DNA from: Gordionus sp. m RMFG-2023
Lineage: Eukaryota > Nematomorpha > Gordioida > Chordodea > Parachordodidae
Assembly (NCBI RefSeq): GCF_954871325.1
Contig: NC_088775.1
Span: 35,813,561-35,877,560, forward strand
Reading direction: 5' to 3'
Length of the DNA: 64,000 nt
In this document: piece by piece, positions 1 through 10,758 of the stretch
Numbering within the stretch: the stretch's first letter is position 1
Layout: every line of letters starts with the position of its first letter
Program-made: the position numbers and the translations under genes
Notes under the pieces: generated by a model
Told to the model about the DNA's origin: nothing
Database searches by the model: none
The model's input: only the letters and a program-made list of their open reading frames with translations

Positions 1-144
1 CTAACATCTTAATTTAATTTTAAAAATTTTTATATCATTGAACTCAGAATTAAATTTCCTATCCAATTATGCTTAGATGTATATTTTTAGGTTTCCGGTT
101 CTAAAAATAACATTTTTGTCGCGAAAATGTTCGAAGGGAAAAGG

Positions 145-297
145 CTAACATCTTTAGTTTAATTTTATAAATTTTTATATCATTGAACTCAGAATTAAAT
201 TTCCTATCTAAATATGCTTTGATGTAATTTTTTACGTTATCGGTTCAAAAAATATTTTTAAAATTTTTTTGTGGTAAAAACGTTCGAAGGGAAAAGG
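145..297. repeat. 153-bp subfamily monomer (representative)
   Basis: This is the first example of a diverged monomer class of 152-155 bp. It shares several diagnostic changes: CTATCTAAATATGCTTTGATG in place of CTATCCAATTATGCTTAGATG, a GTTATCGGTTC core, an extended AT tract (AAAAAATATTTTTAAAA before TTTTTTTGTGG), and GTGGTAAAAACG in place of GTCGCGAAAACG. The tract accounts for the extra ~8 bp. Members also start at 732, 3094 (154), 3683 (155), 8839 (155), 20182, 21180, 21768, 23346, 42500 and many other points, always at fixed slots of the HORs. Linked differences across the whole length mark an old, separate lineage rather than a simple insertion. Confidence 0.9.
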
Positions 298-884
298 CTA
301 ACATCTTAAACGCAATTTTATGTATTTTTATATCATTGAACTCAGAATTAAATTTCCTATCCAATTATGCTTAGATATATTTTTTTACGTTTCCGGTTCA
401 AAAAATAATATTTTTGTCGCAAAAACGTTGGAAGTTAGAAGGCTAACATCTTATATGCAATTTTGAATATTTTTATATCATTCTACTCAGAATTAAATTT
501 TCTAGCCAATTATGCTTAGATGTATTTTTTTACGTAACCGGTTAAAAAATAATATTTTTGTCGCCAAAACGTTCGAAGGGAAAAGGCTAACATCTTGAAG
601 GCAATTTTAAGGATTTTTATATCATTGAACTCAGAATTAAATTTCCTATCCAATTATGCTTAGATGTATTTATTTGCGTTTCCGGTTCAAAAAATAACAT
701 TTTTGTCGCGAAAACGTTCGAAGGGAAAAGGCTAACATCTTAAGTTTAATTTTATAAATTTTTATATCATTGAACACAGAATTAAATTTCCTATCTAAAT
801 ATGCTTTGATGTAATTTTTTACGTTATCGGTTCAAAAAATATTTTTAAAATTTTTTTGTGGTAAAAACGTTCAAAGGGAAAAGG

Positions 885-944
885 CTAACATCTTAAATTT
901 AATTTTAAAAATTTTTTGTGGTAAAAACGTTGGAAAGGAAAAGG
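885..944. repeat. 60-bp deletion monomer (first of 51)
   Basis: This short monomer fuses the first ~32 bases of an AAATTTAA-type monomer (ending in AAAAATTTTT) directly to the tail of a 153-bp-type monomer (TTTGTGGTAAAAACGTTGG). About 93 bp in the middle are missing. Both parents carry a TTAAAA(A)TTTTT tract at the join, so a microhomology deletion or crossover is the likely origin. The same join recurs at starts 1525, 1875, 5591, 5941, 8200, 10904, 13760, 14400, 14750, 18322, 18672, 20480, 20830, 21921, 22706, 23648, 24739, 25524, 27054, 28145, 28930, 29868, 30959, 31744, 32682, 33620, 34405, 35496, 37022, 38969, 40060, 40410, 42653, 43003, 44811, 45314, 46099, 47037, 47975, 48760, 49851, 51377, 53324, 54415, 54765, 57008, 57358, 59166, 59516 and 62050. 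One founding event followed by spread within HORs is therefore likely. Confidence 0.93.
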
Positions 945-3900
945 CTAACATCTTATATGCAATTTTGAATATTTTTATATCATTCTACTCAGAATTAAAT
1001 TTTCTAGCCAATTATGCTTAGATGTATTTTTTTACGTTACCGGTTCAAAAAATAATATTTTTGTCGCCAAAACGTTCGAAGGGAAAAGGCTAACATCTTG
1101 AACGCAATTTTAAGGATTTTTATATCATTGAACTCAGAATTAAATTTCCTATCCAATTATGCTTAGATATATTTTTTTACGTTTCCGGTTCAAAAAATAA
1201 TATTTTTGTCGCAAAAACGTTGGAAGTTAGAAGGCTAACATCTTATATGCAATTTTGAATATTTTTATATCATTCTACTCAGAATTAAATTTTCTAGCCA
1301 ATTATGCTTAGATGTATTTTTTTACGTAACCGGTTCAAAAAATAATATTTTTGTCGCCAAAACGTTCGAAGGGAAAATGCTAACATCTTGAACGCAATTT
1401 TAAGGATTTTTATATCATTGAACTCAGAATTAAATTTCCTAGCCAATTATGCTTAGATGTATTTTTTTACGTTTCCGGTTCAAAAAATAATATTTTTGTC
1501 GCGAAAATGTTCGAAGGGAAAAGGCTAACATCTTAAATTTAATTTTAAAAATTTTTTGTGGTAAAAACGTTGGAAAGGAAAAGGCTAACATCTTATATGC
1601 AATTTTGAATATTTTTATATCATTCTACTCAGAATTAAATTTTCTAGCCAATTATGCTTAGATGTATTTTTTTACGTAACCGGTTCAAAAAATAATATTT
1701 TTGTCGCCAAAACGTTCGAAGGGAAAATGCTAACATCTTGAACTCAATTTTAAGGATTTTTATATCATTGAACTCAGAATTAAATTTCCTAGCCAATTAT
1801 GCTTAGATGTATTTTTTTACGTTTCTGGTTCAAAAAATAATATTTTTGTCGCGAAAATGTTCGAAGGGAAAAGGCTAACATCTTAAATTTAATTTTAAAA
1901 ATTTTTTGTGGTAAAAACGTTGGAAAGGAAAAGGCTAACATCTTATATGCAATTTTGAATATTTTTATATCATTCTACTCAGAATTAAATTTTCTAGCCA
2001 ATTATGCTTAGATGTATTTTTTTACGTTACCGGTTCAAAAAATAATATTTTTGTCGCCAAAACGTTCGAAGGGAAAAGGCTAACATCTTGAACGCAATTT
2101 TAAGAGTTTTTATATCATTGAACTCAGAATTAAATTTCCTATCCAATTATGCTTAGATATATTTTTTTACGTTTCCGGTTCAAAAAATAATATTTTTGTC
2201 GCAAAAACGTTGGAAGTTAGAAGGCTAACATCTTATATGCAATTTTGAATATTTTTATATCATTCTACTCAGAATTAAATTTTCTAGCCAATTATGCTTA
2301 GATGTATTTTTTTACGTAACCGGTTCAAAAAATAATATTTTTGTCGCCAAAACGTTCGAAGGGAAAATGCTAACATCTTGAACGCAATTTTAAGGATTTT
2401 TATATCATTGAACTCAGAATTAAATTTCCTAGCCAATTATGCTTAGATGTATTTTTTTACGTTTCCGGTTCAAAAAATAATATTTTTGTCGCGAAAATGT
2501 TCGAAGGGAAAAGGCTAACATCTTAAATTTAATTTTAAAAATTTTTATATCATTGAACTCAGAATTAAATTTCCTATCCAATTATGCTTAGATATATTTT
2601 TTTACGTTTCCGGTTCAAAAAATAATATTTTTGTCGCAAAAACGTTGGAAGTTAAAGGCTAACATCTTATATGCAATTTTGAATATTTTTATATCATTCT
2701 ACTCAGAATTAAATTTTCTAGCCAATTATGCTTAGATGTATTTTTTTACGTAACCGGTTTAAAAAATAATATTTTTGTCGCCAAAACGTTCGAAGGGAAA
2801 ATGCTAACATCATGAACGCAATTTTAAGGATTTTTATATCATTGAACTCAGAATTAAATTTCCTATCCAATTATGCTTAAATGTATTTTTTTACGTTTCC
2901 GGTTCAAAAAATAACATTTTTGTAGCGAAAACGTTCGAAGGGAAAACGCTAACATCTTAAGTTTAATTTTATAAATTTTTATATCATTGAACTCAGAATT
3001 AAATTTCCTATCCAATTATTCTTAGATGTATATTTTTACGTTTCCGGTTCAAAAAATAACATTTTTGTCGCGAAAATGTTCGAACGGAAAAGGCTAACAT
3101 CTTTAGTTTAATTTTATAAATTTTTATATCATTGAACTCAGAATTAAATTTCCTATCTAAATATGCTTTGATGTAATTTTTACGTTATCGGTTCAAAAAA
3201 TATATTTTAAATATTTTTTTGTGGTAAAAACGTTGGAAGGGAAAAGGCTAACATCTTATATGCAATTTTGAATATTTTTATATCATTCTATACAGAATTA
3301 AATTTCCTATCCAATTATGCTTAGATGTATTTTTTTACGTTTCCGGTTCAAAAAATAACATTTTTGTCGCGAAAACGTTCGAAGGGAAAAGGCTAACATC
3401 TTAAATTTAATTTTAAAAATTTTTATATCATTGAACTCAGAATTAAATTTCCTATCCAATTATGCTTAGATATATTTTTTTACGTTTCCGGTTCAAAAAA
3501 TAATATTTTTGTCGCAAAAACGTTGGAAGTTAGAAGGCTAACATCTTATATGCAATTTTGAATATTTTTATATCATTCTACTCAGAATTAAATTTTCTAG
3601 CCAATTATGCTTAGATGTATTTTTTTACGTAACCGGTTTAAAAAATAATATTTTTGTCGCCAAAACGTTCGAAGGGAAAATGCTAACATCATGAACGCAA
3701 TTTTAAGGATTTTTATATCATTGAACTCAGAATTAAATTTCCTATCTAAATATGCTTTGATGTAATTTTTTACGTTATCGGTTCAAAAAATTTATTTTAA
3801 TAATTTTTTTGTGGTAAAAACGTTGGAAAGGAAAAGGCTAACATCTTAAATGGAATTTTGAATATTTTTATATCATTCTACTCAGAATTAAATTTCCTAT

Positions 3901-4126
3901 CCAATTATGCTTAGATGTATTTTTTACGTTTCCGGTTCAAAAAATAAAATTTTAGTCGCGAAAACGTTCGAAGGGAAAAGGCTAACATCTTAAACGCAAT
4001 TTTGAGTATTTTTATATCATTCTACTCAGAATTAAATTTCCTATCCAATTATGCTTATATGTATTTTTTTACATTTCCGGTTCAAAAAATAATATTTTTG
4101 TCGCGAAAACGTTCGAAGGGAAAAGG

Positions 4127-6580
4127 CTAACATCTTAATTTAATTTTAAAAATTTTTATATCATTGAACTCAGAATTAAATTTCCTATCCAATTATGCTT
4201 AGATGTATATTTTTAGGTTTCCGGTTCTAAAAATAACATTTTTGTCGCGAAAATGTTCGAAGGGAAAAGGCTAACATCTTTAGTTTAATTTTATAAATTT
4301 TTATATCATTGAACTCAGAATTAAATTTCCTATCTAAATATGCTTTGATGTAATTTTTTACGTTATCGGTTCAAAAAATATTTTTAAAATTTTTTTGTGG
4401 TAAAAACGTTCGAAGGGAAAAGGCTAACATCTTAAACGCAATTTTATGTATTTTTATATCATTGAACTCAGAATTAAATTTCCTATCCAATTATGCTTAG
4501 ATATATTTTTTTACGTTTCCGGTTCAAAAAATAATATTTTTGTCGCAAAAACGTTGGAAGTTAGAAGGCTAACATCTTATATGCAATTTTGAATATTTTT
4601 ATATCATTCTACTCAGAATTAAATTTTCTAGCCAATTATGCTTAGATGTATTTTTTTACGTAACCGGTTAAAAAATAATATTTTTGTCGCCAAAACGTTC
4701 GAAGGGAAAAGGCTAACATCTTGAAGGCAATTTTAAGGATTTTTATATCATTGAACTCAGAATTAAATTTCCTATCCAATTATGCTTAGATGTATTTATT
4801 TGCGTTTCCGGTTCAAAAAATAACATTTTTGTCGCGAAAACGTTCGAAGGGAAAAGGCTAACATCTTAAGTTTAATTTTATAAATTTTTATATCATTGAA
4901 CACAGAATTAAATTTCCTATCTAAATATGCTTTGATGTAATTTTTTACGTTATCGGTTCAAAAAATATTTTTAAAATTTTTTTGTGGTAAAAACGTTCAA
5001 AGGGAAAAGGCTAACATCTTATATGCAATTTTGAATATTTTTATATCATTCTACTCAGAATTAAATTTTCTAGCCAATTATGCTTAGATGTATTTTTTTA
5101 CGTTACCGGTTCAAAAAATAATATTTTTGTCGCCAAAACGTTCGAAGGGAAAAGGCTAACATCTTGAACGCAATTTTAAGGATTTTTATATCATTGAACT
5201 CAGAATTAAATTTCCTATCCAATTATGCTTAGATATATTTTTTTACGTTTCCGGTTCAAAAAATAATATTTTTGTCGCAAAAACGTTGGAAGTTAGAAGG
5301 CTAACATCTTATATGCAATTTTGAATATTTTTATATCATTCTACTCAGAATTAAATTTTCTAGCCAATTATGCTTAGATGTATTTTTTTACGTAACCGGT
5401 TCAAAAAATAATATTTTTGTCGCCAAAACGTTCGAAGGGAAAATGCTAACATCTTGAACGCAATTTTAAGGATTTTTATATCATTGAACTCAGAATTAAA
5501 TTTCCTAGCCAATTATGCTTAGATGTATTTTTTTACGTTTCCGGTTCAAAAAATAATATTTTTGTCGCGAAAATGTTCGAAGGGAAAAGGCTAACATCTT
5601 AAATTTAATTTTAAAAATTTTTTGTGGTAAAAACGTTGGAAAGGAAAAGGCTAACATCTTATATGCAATTTTGAATATTTTTATATCATTCTACTCAGAA
5701 TTAAATTTTCTAGCCAATTATGCTTAGATGTATTTTTTTACGTAACCGGTTCAAAAAATAATATTTTTGTCGCCAAAACGTTCGAAGGGAAAATGCTAAC
5801 ATCTTGAACTCAATTTTAAGGATTTTTATATCATTGAACTCAGAATTAAATTTCCTAGCCAATTATGCTTAGATGTATTTTTTTACGTTTCTGGTTCAAA
5901 AAATAATATTTTTGTCGCGAAAATGTTCGAAGGGAAAAGGCTAACATCTTAAATTTAATTTTAAAAATTTTTTGTGGTAAAAACGTTGGAAAGGAAAAGG
6001 CTAACATCTTATATGCAATTTTGAATATTTTTATATCATTCTACTCAGAATTAAATTTTCTAGCCAATTATGCTTAGATGTATTTTTTTACGTTACCGGT
6101 TCAAAAAATAATATTTTTGTCGCCAAAACGTTCGAAGGGAAAAGGCTAACATCTTGAACGCAATTTTAAGAGTTTTTATATCATTGAACTCAGAATTAAA
6201 TTTCCTATCCAATTATGCTTAGATATATTTTTTTACGTTTCCGGTTCAAAAAATAATATTTTTGTCGCAAAAACGTTGGAAGTTAGAAGGCTAACATCTT
6301 ATATGCAATTTTGAATAATTTTATATCATTCTACTCAGAATTAAATTTTCTAGCCAATTATGCTTAGATGTATTTTTTTACGTAACCGGTTCAAAAAATA
6401 ATATTTTTGTCGCCAAAACGTTCGAAGGGAAAATGCTAACATCTTGAACGCAATTTTAAGGATTTTTATATCATTGAACTCAGAATTAAATTTCCTAGCC
6501 AATTATGCTTAGATGTATTTTTTTACGTTTCCGGTTCAAAAAATAATATTTTTGTCGCGAAAATGTTCGAAGGGAAAAGG
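4127..6580. repeat. A-family higher-order repeat, copy A2 (partial, 18 monomers)
   Basis: It starts with the same rare first monomer as position 1. Monomer starts are 4127, 4271, 4424, 4569, 4713, 4858, 5011, 5156, 5301, 5446, 5591, 5651, 5796, 5941, 6001, 6146, 6291 and 6436. It lacks the 60-bp monomer that A1 has at 885, exactly as the copy at 16858 does. It also shares with that copy a private GAATAATTTT variant (6313 and 19044, offset 12731). After about 6591 it jumps to the TAGTTTAA monomer normally found near the end of the A unit, so it is a deleted version. Confidence 0.88.
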
Positions 6581-8054
6581 CTAACATCTTTAGTTTAATT
6601 TTATAAATTTTTATATCATTGAACTCAGAATTAAATTTCCTATCTAAATATGCTTTGATCTAATTTTTTACGTTAACGGTTCAAAAAATTTATTTTAATA
6701 ATTTTTTTGTGGTAAAAACGTTGGAAAGGAAAAGGCTAACATCTTAAATGGAATTTTGAATATTTTTATATCATTCTTCTCAGAATTAAATTTCCTATCC
6801 AATTATGCTTAGATGTATTTTTTACGTTTCCGGTTCAAAAAATAAAATTTTAGTCGCGAAAACGTTCGAAGGGAAAAGGCTAACATCTTAAACGCAATTT
6901 TGAGTATTTTTATATCATTCTACTCAGAATTAAATTTCCTATCCAATTATGCTTAGATGTATTTTTTTACATTTCCGGTTCAAAAAATAATATTTTTGTC
7001 GCCAAAACGTTCGAAGGGAAAAGGCTAACATCTTGAACGCAATTTTAAGGATTTTTATATCATTGAACTCAGAATTAAATTTCCTATCCAATTATGCTTA
7101 GATGTATTTTTTTACGTTTCCGGTTCAAAAAATAATATTTTTGTCGCGAAAATATTCGAAGGGAAAAGGCTAACATCTTAAATTTAATTTTAAAAATTTT
7201 TATATCATTGAACACAGAATTAAATTTCCTATCTAAATATGCTTTGATGTAATTTTTTACGTTATCGGTTCAAAAAATATTTTTAAAATTTTTTTGTGGT
7301 AAAAACGTTCGAAGGGAAAAGGCTAACATCTTAAACGCAATTTTATGTATTTTTATATCATTGAACTCAGAATTAAATTTCCTATCCAATTATGCTTAGA
7401 TATATTTTTTTACGTTTCCGGTTCAAAAAATAATATTTTTGTCGCAAAAACGTTGGAAGTTAGAAGGCTAACATCTTATATGCAATTTTGAATATTTTTA
7501 TATCATTCTACTCAGAATTAAATTTTCTAGCCAATTATGCTTAGATGTATTTTTTTACGTAACCGGTTCAAAAAATAATATTTTTGTCGCCAAAACGTTC
7601 GAAGGGAAAAGGCTAACATCTTGAACGCAATTTTAAGGATTTTTATATCATTCTACTCAGAATTAAATTTCCTATTCAATTATGCTTAGATGTATTTTTT
7701 TACGTTTCCGGTTCAAAAAATAATATTTTTGTCGCGAAAATGTTCGAAGGGAAAAGGCTAACATCTTAAATTTAATTTTAAAAATTTTTATATCATTGAA
7801 CTCAGAATTAAATTTCCTATCCAATTATGCTTAGATGTATTTATTTACATTTCCGGTTCAAAAAATAACATTTTTGTCGCGAAAACGTTCGAAGGGAAAA
7901 GGCTAACATCTTAAGTTTAATTTTATATATTTTTATATCATTGAACACAGAATTAAATTTCCTATCTAAATATGCTTTGATGTAATTTTTTACGTTATCG
8001 GTTCAAAAAATATTTAAAAATTTTTTTGTGGTAAAAACGTTCGAAAAGAAAAGG
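6581..8054. repeat. Rearranged satellite segment
   Basis: Ten monomers start at 6581 (155 bp), 6736, 6880, 7025, 7170 (153), 7323, 7468, 7613, 7758 and 7903 (152). The first three match the end of an A unit (compare 16414-16857). The rest mix GAACGC, AAATTTAA, AAACGC and TATATGC types in an order unlike the neighbouring HORs. Local private changes such as AATATTCGAAG near 7149 are not seen in neighbouring copies. No gene or foreign sequence lies here. Confidence 0.85.
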
Positions 8055-10758
8055 CTAACATCTTAAACGCAATTTTATGTATTATTATATCATTGAACTC
8101 AGAATTAAATTTCCTATCCAATTATGCTTAGATGAATTTTTTTACGTTTCCGGTTCAAAAAATAATATTTTTGTCGCGAAAATTGTCGAAGAGAAAAGGC
8201 TAACATCTTAAATTTAATTTTAAAAATTTTTTGTGGTAAAAACGTTGGAAAGGAAAAGGCTAACATCTTATATGCAATTTTGAATATTTTTATATCATTC
8301 TACTCAGAATTAAATTTTCTAGCCAATTATGCTTAGATGTATTTTTTTACGTTTCCGGTTCAAAAAATAATATTTTTGTCGCAAAAACGTTGGAAGTTAG
8401 AAGGCTAACATCTTATATGCAATTTTGAATATTTTTATATCATTCTACTCAGAATTAAATTTTCTAGCCAATTATGCTTAGATGTATTTTTTTACGTTAC
8501 CGGTTCAAAAAATAATATTTTTGTCGCCAAAACGTTCGAAGGGAAAGGCTAACATCTTGAACGCAATTTTAAGGATTTTTATATCATTGAACTCAGAATT
8601 AAATTTCCTATCCAATTATGCTTAGATGTATTTTTTTACGTTTCCGGTTCAAAAAATAATATTTTTGTCGCGAAAATGTTCGAAGGGAAAAGGCTAACAT
8701 CTTAAATTTAATTTTAAAAATTTTTATATCATTGAACTCAGAATTAAATTTCCTATCCAATTATGCTTAGATTTATTTTTTTACGTTTCCGGTTCAAAAA
8801 ATAACATTTTTGTCGCGAAAACGTTCGAAGGCAAAAGGCTAACATCTTAAGTTTAATTTTATAAATTTTTATATCATTGAACACAGAATTAAATTTCCTA
8901 TCTAAATATGCTTTGATGTAATTTTTTACGTTATCGGTTCAAAAAATAAATTTTAAAAATTTTTTTGTGGTAAAAACGTTGGAAGGGAAAAGGCTAACAT
9001 CTTATATGCAATTTTGAATATTTTTATATCATTCTATACAGAATTAAAGTTCCTATCCAATTATGCTTAGATGTATTTTTTTACGTTTCCGGTTCAAAAA
9101 ATAACATTTTTGTCGCGAAAACGTTCGAAGGGAAAACGCTAACATCTTAAGTTTAATTTTATAAATTTTTATATCATTGAACTCAGAATTAAATTTCCTA
9201 TCCAATTATTCTTAGATGTATATTTTTACGTTTCCGGTTCAAAAAATAACATTTTTGTCGCGAAAATGTTCGAAGGGAAAAGGCTAACATCTTTAGTTTA
9301 ATTTTATAAATTTTTATATCATTGAACTCAGAATTAAATTTCCTATCTAAATATGCTTTGATGTAATTTTTACGTTATCGGTTCAAAAAATATATTTTAA
9401 ATATTTTTTTGTGGTAAAAACGTTGGAAGGGAAAAGGCTAACATCTTATATGCAATTTTGAATATTTTTATATCATTCTATACAGAATTAAAGTTCCTAT
9501 CCAATTATGCTTAGATGTATTTTTTTACGTTTCCGGTTCAAAAAATAACATTTTTGTCGCGAAAACGTTCGAAGGGAAAACGCTAACATCTTAAGTTTAA
9601 TTTTATAAATTTTTATATCATTGAACTCAGAATTAAATTTCCTATCCAATTATTCTTAGATGTATATTTTTACGTTTCCGGTTCAAAAAATAACATTTTT
9701 GTCGCGAAAATGTTCGAAGGGAAAAGGCTAACATCTTTAGTTTAATTTTATAAATTTTTATATCATTGAACTCAGAATTAAATTTCCTATCTAAATATGC
9801 TTTGATGTAATTTTTACGTTATCGGTTCAAAAAATATATTTTAAATATTTTTTTGTGGTAAAAACGTTCGAAGGGAAAGGCTAACATCTTGAACGCAATT
9901 TTAAGGATTTTTATATCATTGAACTCAGAATTAAATTTCCTATCCAATTATGCTTAGATGTATTTTTTTACGTTTCCCGTTCAAAAAATAACATTTTTGT
10001 CGCGAAAACGTTCGAAGGGAAAAGGCTAACATCTTAAATTTAATTTTAAAATTTTTTATATCATTGAACTCAGAATTAAATTTCTTATCCAATTATGCTT
10101 AGATGTATTTTTTTACTTTTCCGGTTCAAAAAATAACATTTTTGTCGCGAAAATGTTCGAAGGGAAAAGGCTAACATCTTTAGTTTAATTTTATAAATTT
10201 TTATATCATTGAACTCAGAATTAAATTTCCTATCTAAATATGCTTTGATGTAATTTTTTACGTTATCGGTTCAAAAAATTTATTTTAATAATTTTTTTGT
10301 GGTAAAAACGTTGGAAAGGAAAAGGCTAACATCTTAAATGGAATTTTGAATATTTTTATATCATTCTACTCAGAATTAAATTTCCTATCCAATTATGCTT
10401 AGATGTATTTTTTACGTTTCCGGTTCAAAAAATAAAATTTTAGTCGCGAAAACGTTCGAAGGGAAAAGGCTAACATCTTAAACGCAATTTTGAGTATTTT
10501 TATATCATTCTACTCAGAATTAAATTTCCTATCCAATTATGCTTATATGTATTTTTTTACATTTCCGGTTCAAAAAATAATATTTTTGTCGCGAAAACGT
10601 TCGAAGGGAAAAGGCTAACATCTTAATTTAATTTTAAAAATTTTTATATCATTGAACTCAGAATTAAATTTCCTATCCAATTATGCTTAGATGTATTTTT
10701 TTACGTTACCGGTTCAAAAAATAATATTTTTGTCGCCAAAACGTTCGAAGGGAAAAGG
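8055..10758. repeat. 2704-bp repeat unit (19 monomers)
   Basis: Starts are 8055, 8200 (60 bp), 8260, 8405, 8549, 8694, 8839 (155), 8994, 9139, 9284 (154), 9438, 9583, 9728 (153), 9881, 10026, 10171 (155), 10326, 10470 and 10615. The unit repeats at 10759 with an offset of 2704. The two copies share rare variants: GATGAATTTT at 8131 and 10835, GAAGAGAAAAGG at the end of the first monomer, and GAAGGCAAAAGG at about 8828 and 11531. Past the internal trimer doublet the offset changes to 2261 (10171 against 12432), so about 443 bp of this copy is a local duplication. Confidence 0.85.
8994..9880. repeat. Tandem doublet of a 444-bp trimer
   Basis: Two successive trimers (8994-9437 and 9438-9880, monomer lengths 145, 145, 153-154) share the same series of rare markers: CTATACAGAATTAAAG, CGCTAACATC, CCAATTATTCTTAG and a TATATTTTTACG variant. 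The last monomer of the second copy is a hybrid, ending CGTTCGAAGGGAAAGG in place of CGTTGGAAGGGAAAAGG. This is a local amplification inside the 2704-bp unit. Confidence 0.85.

Larger units (their letters stand above)
1..4126. repeat. A-family higher-order repeat, copy A1 (30 monomers)
   Basis: Monomers start at 1, 145, 298, 443, 587, 732, 885, 945, 1090, 1235, 1380, 1525, 1585, 1730, 1875, 1935, 2080, 2225, 2370, 2515, 2659, 2804, 2949, 3094, 3248, 3393, 3538, 3683, 3838 and 3982. The first monomer carries a rare pair of variants (AGGTTTCCGG and GGTTCTAAAAAT) that recur at the start of the next copy (4127) and of the copies at 12876 and 16858, so 1 is a true HOR phase point. Three 60-bp monomers start at 885, 1525 and 1875. 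Compared with the copy at 12876 it has one extra monomer, and the two diverge near 3393. The left end is cut only by the window edge. Confidence 0.9.

Noticed and set aside
1180-1192. Yeast ARS consensus-like TTTTACGTTTC in most monomers (10 of 11 positions)
   Set aside because: The ARS consensus is specific to budding yeast, and close matches are expected by chance in sequence this AT-rich. Nothing else suggests an origin.
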